DNA of 64,000 nucleotides from contig CP093830.1 of the NCBI GenBank assembly GCA_033063855.1, positions 13,640,854 to 13,704,853 of the forward strand, read 5' to 3'. The notes below the pieces were generated by a model, which did not search any database, was not told the DNA's origin, and worked only from the letters and a program-made list of their open reading frames with translations. This document shows positions 1 through 10,078 of this stretch, piece after piece. Each line of letters opens with the position of its first letter. Position 1 is the first letter of the stretch. The position numbers and the translations under genes are program-made. The stretch comes from Smittia aterrima. Its lineage: Eukaryota; Arthropoda; Insecta; Diptera; Chironomidae.

Positions 1-503
1 ATCTCGAGACCAGTTTGAAAAGGTTTTCTCTAACAAAAAAGTTTTTTTTTCAGTTAACGGATTCAAAATCAAAACCAAACAGAAAATGAAACAAAATTTT
101 CCAATTCAAGAGCTTTCCAATTCAAAAGCTTTCATGCAAAGCAAAGCTCCAGAGAAAGTTTAAGGATTTGTTTTTTGTTAAGTTTGGGAGTCAAGAAGAA
201 TTCTAATTTAAATTAATTAAAACGACGAAAACTTAAACGAAAAGATTAAAATATTCTGAGTTGCAATTTTTAATTGATCGAATCTTAGTCATTTCAAACT
301 TGTTTTCAATAAAATCGTAAACGTGAAAAATCTTTATTTGGTCATTTTCGGATACGATCGTCGACAACATTTACATTTGAATTTGGTTGTCTTATCAATC
401 TCTTACCGACATTGCTGAGAGCAGAGCTCATTCAAGTTTGAGTTTTCTCGTGAATCGGACGCTTCGATCGATTCGGCTTAGAAATTAACCAAAAGATTTT
501 ATA
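1..503. other. Flank and probable 5' UTR of LRR gene 1
   Basis: AT-rich sequence before the first gene. I see no open frame of substance and no clear TATA box. It presumably holds the promoter and 5' UTR of the LRR gene that starts at 504. Confidence 0.4.
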
Positions 504-2621
504 ATGAAGCGTGGCGAGTTGTTGTGGTTTATGATCGTGTCAAGTTTGACTCTGCAAGTCTTTGCATTAAATTTGGATTGCGAGTTTGAAGATCGCGAAT
601 TGATGTTCTCAAGTGGAATATCTTGCAAAGTTGATAATCTTGTCGTAATTTATCCGAACGAGTCTGTAACCAGCATCAACAAGAAACCCGGACCTCATCC
701 TGATGTCAAGATTCTTGATATCACATCACAAACGGTTTGGTACTTACCAAAAGGTTTAGAAATTGTATTTCCAAACCTTGAAGGAATTCAAATCTTCGGA
801 TCAGGATTGAAACTTCTAGAACAGAGTGACATTAAGCCATTAAACAAATTGAAAGACCTTGAACTGCCGTATAATCAAATCGAAACCATCGAAAGCGATT
901 TATTCGAATTTAATCTGGAGCTTCAGTCGATAAACTTCAACGGGAACGAAATTAAATTTGTCGGCGAGCACATTTTGAAGCCACTGCAGAAGCTTCAACG
1001 AGCAGTCTTCGGGAGCAACGTCTGCATCGACAAATCAGCAGATGACGAAAGTAAAATTCCAGAAATTATCAATCAACTGGAGAGCAAGTGCAAGATCAAA
1101 GGAAAAGATGTAAGCGCCATGTCGCTTGAAATTCGAGAACTGAAAACGAAACTGAAAGTAGCTGAAGCCGGTTCGATGATTTGCGACGGTAATCTTAATT
1201 CTGCGACGAAGAATTTGTATCTTCAGGTAAACGACCTTGAAGTTCCTTCGAAGAAAATTGATTTCATCTGCCGGCAGTTTGTTGAAGGTTGTATCGCTGC
1301 TGATCTTAAGATTGAGTTTAGAAATTCTTCCATCCGAAGCATCAATGGAGAGGAAGGAAAAATGATCGAACTCGATAAGAAACGGAAACTGAAAATCGAT
1401 CGACAACAAACTTTGTTCTTGCCGAAAAACATCGCAGATACGTTCCCAATTTTAACGGAGTTAGTCGTAACGAAATCAGGATTATTTGCGATAGACTCGA
1501 CGGTGTTTGCTGGATTGAAATTTCTGAAAGTTTTGGATTTAAAATCAAACAAAATTCATGAAATTCTCTCAAGCACATTCGAATCATTAGAAAGTCTCTC
1601 CGAGCTTGACCTGTCGTTTAACCGAATTGAAAGCATTGATGAAGAAGCTTTCAATGGCCTGAATCGTCTCTACCAACTCAAACTCAACGATAACCTTTTA
1701 AGTGCAATCAAGGTTGAGACATTTAACGACATGGAGAGTCTGCGAGAGCTTTGGTTGCAAAACAATAAACTAAACTCGATCAGTCCAAATCTTCTCTCGT
1801 CTTTGCCAAAACTTTTTACGGTCGACATGACAAATAATATTTGCATTAATGTGAGTCATCCGACGACGACACTGAATGAAATCGAAGACAAGATCGTTGC
1901 GAATTGCGGAGCTTCCATGTTGATTCGTTGTAATTTATCACACGGAATAACAATAAGCTTCGAGTTGTGTCGAGCCGACGCTTTAACAATCGAAAATCCG
2001 AAGACAAAAGTATCCAAGGTCATCGACTTAAACTCGGGAGATGAAGAAATCATCACAAATGTGACCATTTTTGCTGTGATCGATCAATCAATGAAGTACA
2101 TTCCCCTCAACCTCTCCGAGCATTTCCCTGAGCTCGAGAAACTTGTGATCGTCCGATCAGAGCTGAGCGCGATTCTTAAAGATGATTTGAAAGGCCTCTC
2201 GGTTCTCAAAGATATTGTAATTCAACACAACGAACTATCAACGATCGAAGCTGGAGCTTTCGATGATTTGTTTCAAATCGAACATTTGGATTTGTCATCA
2301 AACAAAATCAAAACTTTACCGCCAAATGCTTTTCTGAGCATGGGATACCTAAAAACACTTTTCTTATCATCGAACGAGCTTGACTCATTGAGCGGAGATA
2401 TCTTGCCGCACACAAATGAAATTTACGAGTTCAGAGCTGATCAGAACAAATTGGAGATGATAAACTTGAATTTCCGATTCTTGGTAAATGCTACGACGAT
2501 TGACTTAACAGGAAATGTTTGCATTGACATGAAGTTTGATAAAGGAAACGAGACAAGCAAAAACTTCTTTGAGCTCTCGGGTGAAATTTATATCAAATGC
2601 GCAAGTTACGAAATAAAATAA
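504..2621 (+). CDS. Secreted leucine-rich repeat protein, three tandem LRR modules
   Basis: Single-exon gene of 705 aa. A hydrophobic signal peptide (LLWFMIVSSLTLQVFAL) is followed by three similar modules, at about residues 24-230, 240-470 and 475-700. Each starts with a Cys-containing strand region with a 'TSIN/RSIN'-like element and a 'YLPKGL' or 'FLPKNI' element. Each then has four to six LRRs (LxxLxLxxNxI) and closes with an 'NxCI' turn and a further Cys. A short helical stretch (about 205-225) lies between modules 1 and 2. There is no membrane segment after the signal, so the protein is probably secreted. It is a paralogue of the minus-strand LRR gene at 4322-5178. Such LRR proteins usually bind proteins in haemolymph or at cell surfaces; the ligand is unknown. 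AATAAA lies at the stop codon. Confidence 0.88.
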   Translation: MKRGELLWFMIVSSLTLQVFALNLDCEFEDRELMFSSGISCKVDNLVVIYPNESVTSINKKPGPHPDVKILDITSQTVWYLPKGLEIVFPNLEGIQIFGSGLKLLEQSDIKPLNKLKDLELPYNQIETIESDLFEFNLELQSINFNGNEIKFVGEHILKPLQKLQRAVFGSNVCIDKSADDESKIPEIINQLESKCKIKGKDVSAMSLEIRELKTKLKVAEAGSMICDGNLNSATKNLYLQVNDLEVPSKKIDFICRQFVEGCIAADLKIEFRNSSIRSINGEEGKMIELDKKRKLKIDRQQTLFLPKNIADTFPILTELVVTKSGLFAIDSTVFAGLKFLKVLDLKSNKIHEILSSTFESLESLSELDLSFNRIESIDEEAFNGLNRLYQLKLNDNLLSAIKVETFNDMESLRELWLQNNKLNSISPNLLSSLPKLFTVDMTNNICINVSHPTTTLNEIEDKIVANCGASMLIRCNLSHGITISFELCRADALTIENPKTKVSKVIDLNSGDEEIITNVTIFAVIDQSMKYIPLNLSEHFPELEKLVIVRSELSAILKDDLKGLSVLKDIVIQHNELSTIEAGAFDDLFQIEHLDLSSNKIKTLPPNAFLSMGYLKTLFLSSNELDSLSGDILPHTNEIYEFRADQNKLEMINLNFRFLVNATTIDLTGNVCIDMKFDKGNETSKNFFELSGEIYIKCASYEIK

Positions 2622-2736
2622 ATGACATTTACCTCTACGAATGTTTTTTATTAATATTTTTTAGAAATCTAGAAGCTTCTAACTAAACATCAACATTAGT
2701 CGAACGAGAATATTTCAACAAATAAATAATTTTTCT

Positions 2737-3976
2737 TTAATACAAATCGAATCCGTTTGATCGATGACGACGACATCTTCTGAAGAGTTTATAGCAACAG
2801 CAGCAACAGAAGAGCAAGAGCAGAATGGCAACGACAATAATCCCAATCGCAATGAACATAACGTAAGTTGATTGATTTTCGCCATTGTCAGTCATCAAAG
2901 GAATGAGTGCGGCGGTTGTGATTCCGCAAGCTCCGTTCTTGTTCCTTGCGATTCTGAAGTAACCGCTTTCTCCCCAATTCTGTGACCAAGAGTTCCTCAC
3001 AATCCAATAATCCATGTCAAGATTTTTGTCGTGTCCATAGCCAATAATCACAACAGCGTGATTTGTGACGCCATCGCATTCGGGATCATAATAAACGCCT
3101 CCAGTGTAGAAGTGGAATGTTTCCATTTTGGCATTTATAAAAATGACGATCGGTCCGAACTCGTTGATTGCGAATTTCATTATTTCTTCATCGCCTGGCA
3201 TTTCTGCGTATCCATAAACTTTGACTTCACTCTTTTCTACAACATCTTCCAATCGACATTCACCATCCTTTGCTTTGTAAGGATAATCTTTATTCAAGCT
3301 CAGGTCGTTCTGAGCGATGTAACTGAAAGCTGTGTTCGTGTAACCTCCGTTGCATCCCATGTTTCCAGTTGAGCAATCAACTAATTGTTGTTCTGAGAGT
3401 TTAAAGAGTTTTCCAGTTTTAATAAAATGATAAGACTCGACCGAAGCGATGACTGCAAATGCCCAACATGATCCGCAAGTTTGACTTTGATCTTGAATTG
3501 GATTCATTGCTCCTCGACTACGCCAATCTAAGGAATCGGGAACTTGGAGGGTGACGTTTGGGGTTATAATTTGCGAAGAGATTGTTTTAAAGATAAACAA
3601 TCTTTTGAGTGAAGTGAAGATTGACCTAAAATTTAATAAACGATTTTGAATTTCATTCCCGACCTACGAACACAAGTTTTCCTCACTCATTTATAGGAGG
3701 ATTTTCTCGCGCAACAATTTCATCGTAAGTTAGATCGGCATCGCGATTCACTCCCATTCTAAAAGTCACATCACCTCGCTCGAATTTAAAATTGTGCTCT
3801 CTGAATTTATCAAGGTTTTTCTTAAAAATTTTGAAGCGGTCTACACTTTCGTCGAATGTTTCGTAAGTTTTATTGTACTTTAGCTTGAAACTTTCCCACT
3901 CATCGACATCTGACTTTAGAGCATGAGCCGATGCTTCAATTAGCAAAATTACTCCAATTAGATTAACCAGATTCAT
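2737..3976 (-). CDS. Papain-family (cathepsin L-like) cysteine protease with C-terminal transmembrane anchor
   Basis: Two exons, 3976-3687 and 3625-2737, with a 61-bp GTGAGG..TTTTAG intron, give 392 aa. A signal peptide (residues 1-19) is followed by an I29-type inhibitor propeptide (WESFKLKYNKTY, then an ERFNIN-like helix). The peptidase domain starts near 'PDSLDWR' (about 126). The catalytic triad is intact: Cys150 in QTCGSCWAF, His286 in TNHAVVIIGYG and Asn308 in RNSWSQNWG. After the normal end of the domain come an N-glycosylation site, a hydrophobic helix (about 351-369), five consecutive cysteines and a basic tail. That arrangement predicts a type I membrane protein with the protease outside the cell or in the lumen. 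Classical cathepsin L is soluble and ends soon after the domain. It lies between two LRR paralogues. Confidence 0.88.
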
Positions 3977-4321
3977 CTTTCGATACTCACAGACATCGAC
4001 TGAGGAGAGAAAATTTTCCTCGAGTCAATTTTTTTTATTAATGTTTTCTTTTACTTTTCTATATTTCTATTTTTAACTTTTTGTTGTGGCAACAAATCGA
4101 CACTCAGTTTCTGAAAACACGCCTTTTTCAATGTCACAAATGAGCTCCTCGTTGTCCTCGTTGTCAACGGAGAAATTTCGCGAGAAAAAAAGTTCCAGGA
4201 AGTGAAAGCTTTTGTGAGAGCTTTTGAAAGTTTTGTTTAAACCAAAAGCTTCGATCTCACGAAAGCTTTTTTGAGTTGTTGACAAACAAAGGACAAAACA
4301 TTTATTTTCTCTTTTTCTATT

Positions 4322-5178
4322 TCACATTTCTCCCCATTCCATTTCCTTGGCGACTATGGACGGGAAAATTTGGCTGAGCTTCGCATGAACATTTCTCTCA
4401 ATTTCACAATTCTTGATTTTCTTATCTCGCATGTCAATTTCTTTCTGCAGCAATTCAGTTTCATTAGAAAGCAACTCGACTTCTTCTATCAGCATTGCGT
4501 TTGTTGGCTGACAACTTGATCTCAGGCGAGATGTGAGATTAGTAAACGGGAAATGTCCACTGTCGCTTTGATGCTGCTCACCATCAGAAATACACAAATT
4601 GTGATAAAAGTCTGCAACCATCAAAACTTTTAAAGGCTTCAGCAGATTTGTTCCAACATGTTTCAGTCGATTTCTTGAGAAATCTATTTTAATTAATCGT
4701 CGATTGAACTCAAAGAGATTTGAGTCTAACGTCTCTAGAAGATTTCCTGATAAACTCAAGTCAGTCAAATATTTTAATCCTCGAACATCATTTTGAGTAA
4801 AGCTTTGCAAGCCCGACGACCAAATCCTTAAAACTGTGATATAAGGAAAATGTTGATGAAGGCCACTCGGAAGATAAGCAACAATTTGATCAATGATTTT
4901 CAATGTCACAACATCAACATTTGAATCGTCTTTGTTGAGATGATATCCATTAATCGCTGTCACTGTTTGATTCGGCTTCGTGATTATTAGTTTCTGAACT
5001 TCACATTGATAACAATTTCTCACGCAATTCTCGATATCGCTGAAGTCACAGTTGATTTTTATTGCGCAAGCAACCGACACGTAAATGGCAATTATGATGA
5101 TGATGATTAAGAATCTGTTGTAATGAGAGACAAACGTAAGAACACGATCGAAGCTGAATAAATTGACGTTCACCTCAT
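4322..5178 (-). CDS. Secreted leucine-rich repeat protein with C-terminal coiled coil
   Basis: Two exons, 5178-5174 (only ATG plus AG) and 5114-4322, with a 59-bp intron, encode 265 aa. The frame runs open further upstream but has no ATG there. Splicing the five coding bases ATGAG to the acceptor gives MRFLIIIIIIAIYVSVACA, a textbook signal peptide, which is why I chose this start. One LRR module follows, homologous to module 1 of the gene at 504-2621 (YLPSGL, LFEFN and LLKPL elements are shared, with a closing 'NLCI'). The last 45 residues are heptad-like and charged (LIEEVELLSNETELLQKE), suggesting a coiled coil. No membrane anchor follows, so it is probably secreted. Function unknown. Confidence 0.8.
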
Positions 5179-6226
5179 TTTCTTGCACAACGACTTCACA
5201 AGATAAAATAATTTCTTCAACTAACGAAAGTCACCAGCAAGATCTTCCTATTTAAAGAGTTGAAGATGATAAAAAGCAGAAACTGGAAGTGAAATGAAAG
5301 TGAAAAGAACATCAACAAGTGAGAAGATGTTATTGCCGAGAGAAAATGTGATTGACGATGCAGTTCCTTACTTATCAAGAGTCTCTTACTCAGTCTAACG
5401 GATTTTGAAGTTTTCGCTTTTTTCTTAATGGCAATTACGTAATTTGAACGATTTAAAAGATCATCTCGATTCTTTTTACGCCAACCTTCTCATTTCTTAA
5501 AGTTTACCTAAAGATTCTCGAATGCTAATACGAAGAAATATTCTGAAAGCTATGAAATGTCAAGCAGCGAAAGCTAAAAGTTATCGAGTTCGTTGTTGTT
5601 TTCTTACGTCCGTTAAATCTCAACCGCAGACTCTCGAAATCTTCCCGTCACATCGCTATAAGTTCTTCTCGCAGAAGCATCTCGCGTTTTCTCTGGAAAG
5701 ATATTTTATTTCTGTTTTGTCTTCAAGTTTGAAATAAATCCGTTGGCTACGACTTCGTCTGAGAGAATAAATCACAAAGTGCGGCGATCGAAAAGATTAG
5801 CTTTTGAGGTCGGAGCAACTTTTTTACAAGTTTCGTGATGATAATCCGAAATTGTACTTGAGTTGTTTCCAATCATCATTAGGCTGAGTTGAAGTTTCGA
5901 TATAAAAGTTTCGTATAAACAATTTATAATAAATTTGAAAACATCCACGAGTTGATAAAAAACGAAAACAAGGATTTTGTTGTTTGAAAAAAGAATTCCT
6001 GAATCAAGTTTAGTTTTCGATCTTTGACATTTCTCGTTCCTGATTTCTCAAGGCGTGTGTCTAGCGAAAAAGCTGGATCTTGAAGGTGAAAGGAGTTATT
6101 TTAGAATTTTCTGAAAAAAGTTCTTGGATCAAGCTAGTAAAAAATATTTTAATTAATTTGAGTCTTCATAGATTTTTATTATTGTCTTCATCGGATTTCC
6201 AGAAAATTCTCAACAGGTAATGTAGC
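5179..6226. other. Intergenic, no gene seen
   Basis: About 1 kb between the second LRR gene and the 3' end of the cuticle gene. Short open frames on the plus strand near 5520-5740 lack family resemblance and splice-compatible partners. It probably includes the promoter of the LRR gene. Confidence 0.4.
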
Positions 6227-6532
6227 TTAAGCCAATTTGATGTGAGCGCCTGTAGGTTGGAAGCCATTCTCATCAGCGATGTAGTTGACGGTGTAGGTTT
6301 GACCATCATCAGCAACGAACGAGAACGATCCTCTCATGACAATTCCACTTTCCTTCTCGATGAGTTTGACCTCGCCAGTTTCATCACGTTTCGTTCCATC
6401 GCTTGTTTCGAATGCGAACTTGTAATGTTCGCCATCGTTTTCGAAAGTACGAGACAAGATGGTGACATCAGATGTTGGTGGAGCAGCTGAGACTGCGACG
6501 AGGAGAGCTGCGAGAACGATTGCGAACTTCAT
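6227..6532 (-). CDS. RR-1 cuticular protein
   Basis: An intronless 101-aa gene. The signal peptide (MKFAIVLAALLVAVSAAP) is followed by a Rebers-Riddiford chitin-binding domain that fills almost all of the mature protein. It runs from 'YKFAFETSDGTKRDETGEV' through 'GSFSFVADDGQTYTVNYIADENGFQP' (split here for length) to 'TGAHI'. The pattern and spacing are those of the RR-1 subgroup, typical of flexible cuticle. The mature protein is short, as in larval cuticle proteins, and has no cysteine. It acts in the extracellular cuticle by binding chitin. A TATA box and initiator lie immediately upstream. Confidence 0.95.
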   Translation of the reverse strand: MKFAIVLAALLVAVSAAPPTSDVTILSRTFENDGEHYKFAFETSDGTKRDETGEVKLIEKESGIVMRGSFSFVADDGQTYTVNYIADENGFQPTGAHIKLA

Positions 6533-6559
6533 TGTTGAATTGTTGACTTTTGAACGTTA

Positions 6560-6596
6560 ACTGATGGTTTAAACGACAAAGTTTTCAGCTTTTATA
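6560..6596 (-). promoter_or_regulatory. Core promoter of the cuticle gene (TATA plus initiator)
   Basis: TATAAAAG at 6596-6589 is followed 33 bases downstream by ATCAGTTA, which matches the arthropod initiator TCAGTY. The start codon is about 30 bases further on. The spacing is that of a regular TATA-Inr promoter. Confidence 0.7.
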
Positions 6597-7360
6597 GCAA
6601 TCTATTTTCTATTGACCCACGAGATCTTGCGGCAGTATTTCCTGTATAATATTTCGGGAGAACATGATGAACAAAAACTTGTTAAATTGTTCATCTCTTG
6701 ACTTGTCTGTGACAAACGATTTTTTTTTCAAATGCGCATTGGCCACAAATGTTCGTTGAAAAGGAATCTTGATAAATCGATTTGACACCTGAATACTGAC
6801 AGGTTTGCCAAATTGTTTTGGATATTTGCAAGACCTGAGGTCAGCAATGAAAATGTCAAATTGCGTTTAATAAAGATCTCGATGGATCAATACATTTTTA
6901 CAAATCAGAAATTACGAAAGAATAACAAGGATAAAATCTAAGGCGTGGTGATTGCAGGAACATCAAACATCGAATGACTCTTATTTAAAAAAAATCATTT
7001 TCTTTCGCTCGTGTACCTAATTTCTAACCGCACCTTTTTATCCCGTGCAGAAATTGACATTTTCCCCTTTTCGCGAAATCTTTGCATATTTGATGAGCAT
7101 TTAAAAAAAATCGGGAGAGCAAAACTAGTTTTTGAAAAGTAGAAAAGCATCATTTTATTTTTTAGATGAAAATAAAAGTTGTCTTGAAGTTGTCTCGTTC
7201 TCGTCACTGACCTGACACAATTTGTTGCAGACGAATTTTGTGAAAGAGACATCCAATCTGATTGATTCATAAATTATTTTTTTCTATTCATTGAATATTT
7301 CATCTAATAATACACTTTGATTCAAAATCAGATACGGAAATAGTCCCTTAACAAATTTAG
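6597..7360. other. Intergenic; right half is one copy of a duplicated segment
   Basis: No gene seen. From about 7008 the sequence ('aatttctaaccgcacc' onward) matches 10088 onward, so it belongs to the duplicated upstream region shared by genes A and B. Confidence 0.5.
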
Positions 7361-7600
7361 CATAAATAACAATATAAATAGATGAGGCACGGAATTTCAA
7401 GGTTGAATTGTTGTTGCTTCTCGCTTTTCGGAAAATTTTGTTACAAAATATGATTTCAGCTTGGAATCATATATTTTGCTCCATTCCGGATTGGAATCAA
7501 GTATTGGAATGATTCCGTTCCGTAATGAAACAAAGCAAAAAGCAACCTCCTTAAAATCGATTTAGGCTTAGTGTCGTATCTAGTTTTTTTGTTATCTATG
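7361..7600. mobile_element. 240-bp MITE-like insertion with terminal inverted repeats
   Basis: The left end CATAAATAACAATATAAATA and the inverted right end CATAGATAACAAAAAAACTA form an imperfect terminal repeat that can be followed for about 28 bases. The insertion is flanked by direct copies of AATTTAG (7354-7360 and 7601-7607). The paralogous site upstream of gene B (near 10428) has a single AATTTAG and no insert, giving an empty site. The interior is palindrome-rich, with repeated ATTCCG and GGAATC words, and has no coding capacity. This fits a non-autonomous DNA transposon. I cannot assign a superfamily from a 7-bp target duplication. Confidence 0.75.
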
Positions 7601-7837
7601 AATTTAGTTTGAAAAATTCCAAATCTAGTTCGTCTGAGAAAATCTTGAAATGTTCTCCTTTACTCAAATTTATTCTGAAGAAAGAGACAGCTTCATTCGA
7701 CATGTCAAAGCATGTCAAAGCTGTCTTCAATCTGGTTCGAAAAGGTATTAAATTTCTTCTTTTATATTCAACAAAAACAAAAACTTCTTTTATTTACGCC
7801 AGAAAATTACAAAACTTGGATCCTTGGCAAATGCATT

Positions 7838-7866
7838 TTCATTTAGGTTTCAGAATTCAAAGTGAA
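7838..7866 (+). promoter_or_regulatory. Conserved element upstream of gene A
   Basis: The block 'ttcatttaggtttcagaatt' and following 'caaagtg' recurs 53-58 bases before the start codon of genes A, B (10658-10685) and C (12481-12507). Gene C is otherwise diverged upstream, so the block may be a core-promoter or TSS element. Its function is inferred only. Confidence 0.5.
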
Positions 7867-7923
7867 CAGAACAATCTACAAGGGAGAACCCAAAGTTAAC
7901 ATTTTCTTCTAGAAAGTTACAAG

Positions 7924-8416
7924 ATGAAGGCAATAATATTAACTGCCAAAATTGGCTTGCTGCTGATATCCATGATTGCGGCTTCCAGTGAGATAAACAA
8001 AAATATTTTTTTAAAAAAGTAATAAAATTTGAAAAATTTAACTAGTTCAACCAGAACAAATTCACAATTCAACCATGGTGGCGGATTCTGATAAGAATTG
8101 CTCTAAGAATGAAACGAAATCAACACCGGGTCCACCATATATCCCCATTAAAAATAATATAACGAGAACTCGCCCTCCTCCTCCGAAATATCCCCCTCCT
8201 AGCAAAGGACCTTCTCGCACAATACTTTCTATTCGAAATTGCTATACGCCTGGCACTCGGCCAACTCGCCCACCGGTAAGAAAGAAACATTTTTACATTA
8301 AAAATATATTTGCAGTTTTCTTTTTTATGACTTAGATTTACGTACCTCCACCGAAATACAACTATCAGAGAGAACCTAAAGAAAATCAAATCAATTTTAA
8401 CGATTTGCTTGGCTGA
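7924..8416 (+). CDS. Gene A: small secreted proline-rich protein, deleted relative of the mucin genes
   Basis: Three exons, 7924-7987, 8046-8275 and 8336-8416, encode 124 aa. Exon 1 gives a signal peptide (MKAIILTAKIGLLLISMIAA) nearly identical to that of gene B. Exon 2 is Pro-rich (TRPPPPKYPPPSK) with three cysteines and two N-glycosylation motifs. Exon 3 has exactly the length (81 nt) and phase of the last exon of gene C. The preceding intron and the sequence beyond the stop also match gene C. The Cys-rich head and the Thr repeats of B and C are absent. The gene thus joins a B-like 5' end to a C-like 3' end. It is probably secreted; function unknown. Confidence 0.7.
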
Positions 8417-9431
8417 AAATTACCGATGGCTCGACACGCATCTGAAGAATTTTACATCTCTTGAAGTTTTTTTTTTTGGGTACCTTATTTCAACCATCAA
8501 GCTTGCCCCAGTAGGGTTCGCTTGTATTGGCGTCACATATTAGATTGGTTTAATGGTTTACAAAAAAGTTTTTTTTTAAATTTCAGAATTTTTTTTTTAC
8601 ATTTTTATAATTTTCCTTTAAAAGGGTGTTTTCTACATTTTGCTGATTGTTTTGTTAGTTTCCTTTTTTTCTTCCTTACTTTTCACTACTTTAATGAAAA
8701 TGGTTAATAAAGCAGTTAAAATGTTAATGTAGATATTATTGATAGAAGGATTATTTCAGTTGTTGACGTGGTTCATCGATGTGGAAAGCAGAACTCTTGC
8801 AAAATCACATTTGTCAGAGAACTGAGCATCTTGTTTTTTCAATTTATTAAATCTTGTGCGTATTTCAAGCTGGTTTCAACTCTCACAATGTATTATCCTG
8901 TTTTTTATAATTTTTTATAATTTTCTAGTGTAAATGAGTTATAATAGTGTTGGGATTCAGTAAGCAGGAAATACATTCTGAAATAATCAACTTTGGTGTT
9001 CTATTAGCCTTTTCTTAAAAATTTCAATTGAGTTATAAGATTTAATGTTCATGTCCAAATTAATAAACATATTGACTCTGAAATCTCTACCTCCAATCAA
9101 CGAGTTTGTTATCTGTGATCAGAATAGAAAGCTTCTATATCATCATAGTAGATGGAGATATTATCCACTTCGAAATAAGCTGCGAAATATTCAATCCAGG
9201 TGTAGTTGCCAGTTCAATTTCTTTCCAAAAGGCATTCTATGTTATCACAAAATTGTTTCAACTCTTCATTTAGAGGAAATTACGCCGAGGCAATGTTGAG
9301 GTTTACTAAAGGTATATCAACAAATAGGAAGTTACTATTGTTATTTGAAAAAGAACTAATTTCATTCGGGACTGCAGAGTCAATCTCTTGAAGGTAGTTC
9401 GTTATATCAAGGCTTTTTACTCCGAGGCTAC
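8417..9431. other. Intergenic, AT-rich, no gene seen
   Basis: About 1 kb between gene A and the displaced GIGYF fragment. T-rich runs and short open frames only. The first 60 bases still resemble the region beyond the stop of gene C. Confidence 0.4.
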
Positions 9432-10069
9432 TAACCAGCACTTCCATGATAAAGTCCACGACCATTCTGGACTAAATTTAATTGATTCCGTCATTGTGTC
9501 TTCTAAAATAAAATAGATCGAGCTTATCGAATGATCACTTTACGCAATTATTCTTTTACCTGGTTCAATTTTTTCGTGTTTCTCGTTTCAGAGATAAAAA
9601 CTTTTGGATTGTCCAATTGAGAATTTTCCTTTATAGTTTCAGCTTCTTCAGAGATATCTCCTGTTAAAGGAAAGAAGCGAGATTTAGACGTCGACGAAGA
9701 AATTTTTTTTTTCTTGTTTTTGCTCTCAATACACTCAAGCGCACGTGTGGTTCAGTCATACATTCAAAGGGCCAGCAAAGTGGCGAAGAACGAAGGGATT
9801 TCTTCGAAACTAAGCTGTAAACTCATAAAAGATCCGAGAAACATGAAGATGAATCCAATAAGAAGTTATCAAGTATCTGGCATGTGCTTTTCGCCAGCTG
9901 ATTCGTGGAAAATTTTCGAGCTGCGGCTCAAAACAAAGAAAAAAAATTCCTTCTCGATATTGCGATCTCTAAAACTATTTTCTCTGACTGGATTTCACTA
10001 AACACAACTGATAAGTATTGGACAACATTTTTCGTTTAATCTTTTCGCCTCCAGAGCATCAAAGTAGGA
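9432..10069 (-). pseudogene. Displaced, internally deleted copy of the GIGYF 5' end
   Basis: Positions 9432-9464 match GIGYF coding bases 20507-20539. The copy then jumps to the equivalent of 20911 and continues, almost identical, through the GIGYF start codon, the 57-bp 5' UTR intron and upstream sequence to about 21548. The 371-bp internal deletion is bounded by the shared word ACCA. A second loss removes roughly 36 bases matching about 21066-21101. The remaining coding part is only about 60 bases, so no GIGYF protein can be made. It was probably inserted recently, because most of the upstream portion is unchanged. Confidence 0.85.
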
Positions 10070-10078
10070 GTTCTTTTG

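Larger units (their letters stand above)
7008..8050 (+). repeat. Duplicated 5' segment, copy 1 (upstream of gene A)
   Basis: This stretch and 10079-10875 are near-identical over the upstream region, exon 1 and intron 1 of genes A and B. Copy 1 differs mainly by the 240-bp insertion at 7361-7600 and scattered substitutions. The duplication therefore carried the promoter and signal-peptide exon. Confidence 0.85.

Noticed and set aside
4073..4285. 70-aa minus-strand open frame
   Set aside because: No signal, domain or splice partner; it lies between two well-supported genes and has low-complexity character.
5522..5737. 71-aa plus-strand open frame
   Set aside because: No recognisable features and a chance-level length for this composition.
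6995..7270. 91-aa minus-strand open frame
   Set aside because: Lies in the duplicated upstream block; the second copy at about 10080-10340 has indels that break the frame.
8460..9000. Poly-T runs as possible retroposon tails
   Set aside because: No target-site duplication or identifiable retroposon body next to them.
9714..10001. 95-aa plus-strand open frame
   Set aside because: Copy of the frame at 21178 inside the displaced GIGYF fragment; the ATG equivalent is ACG and the tail differs.
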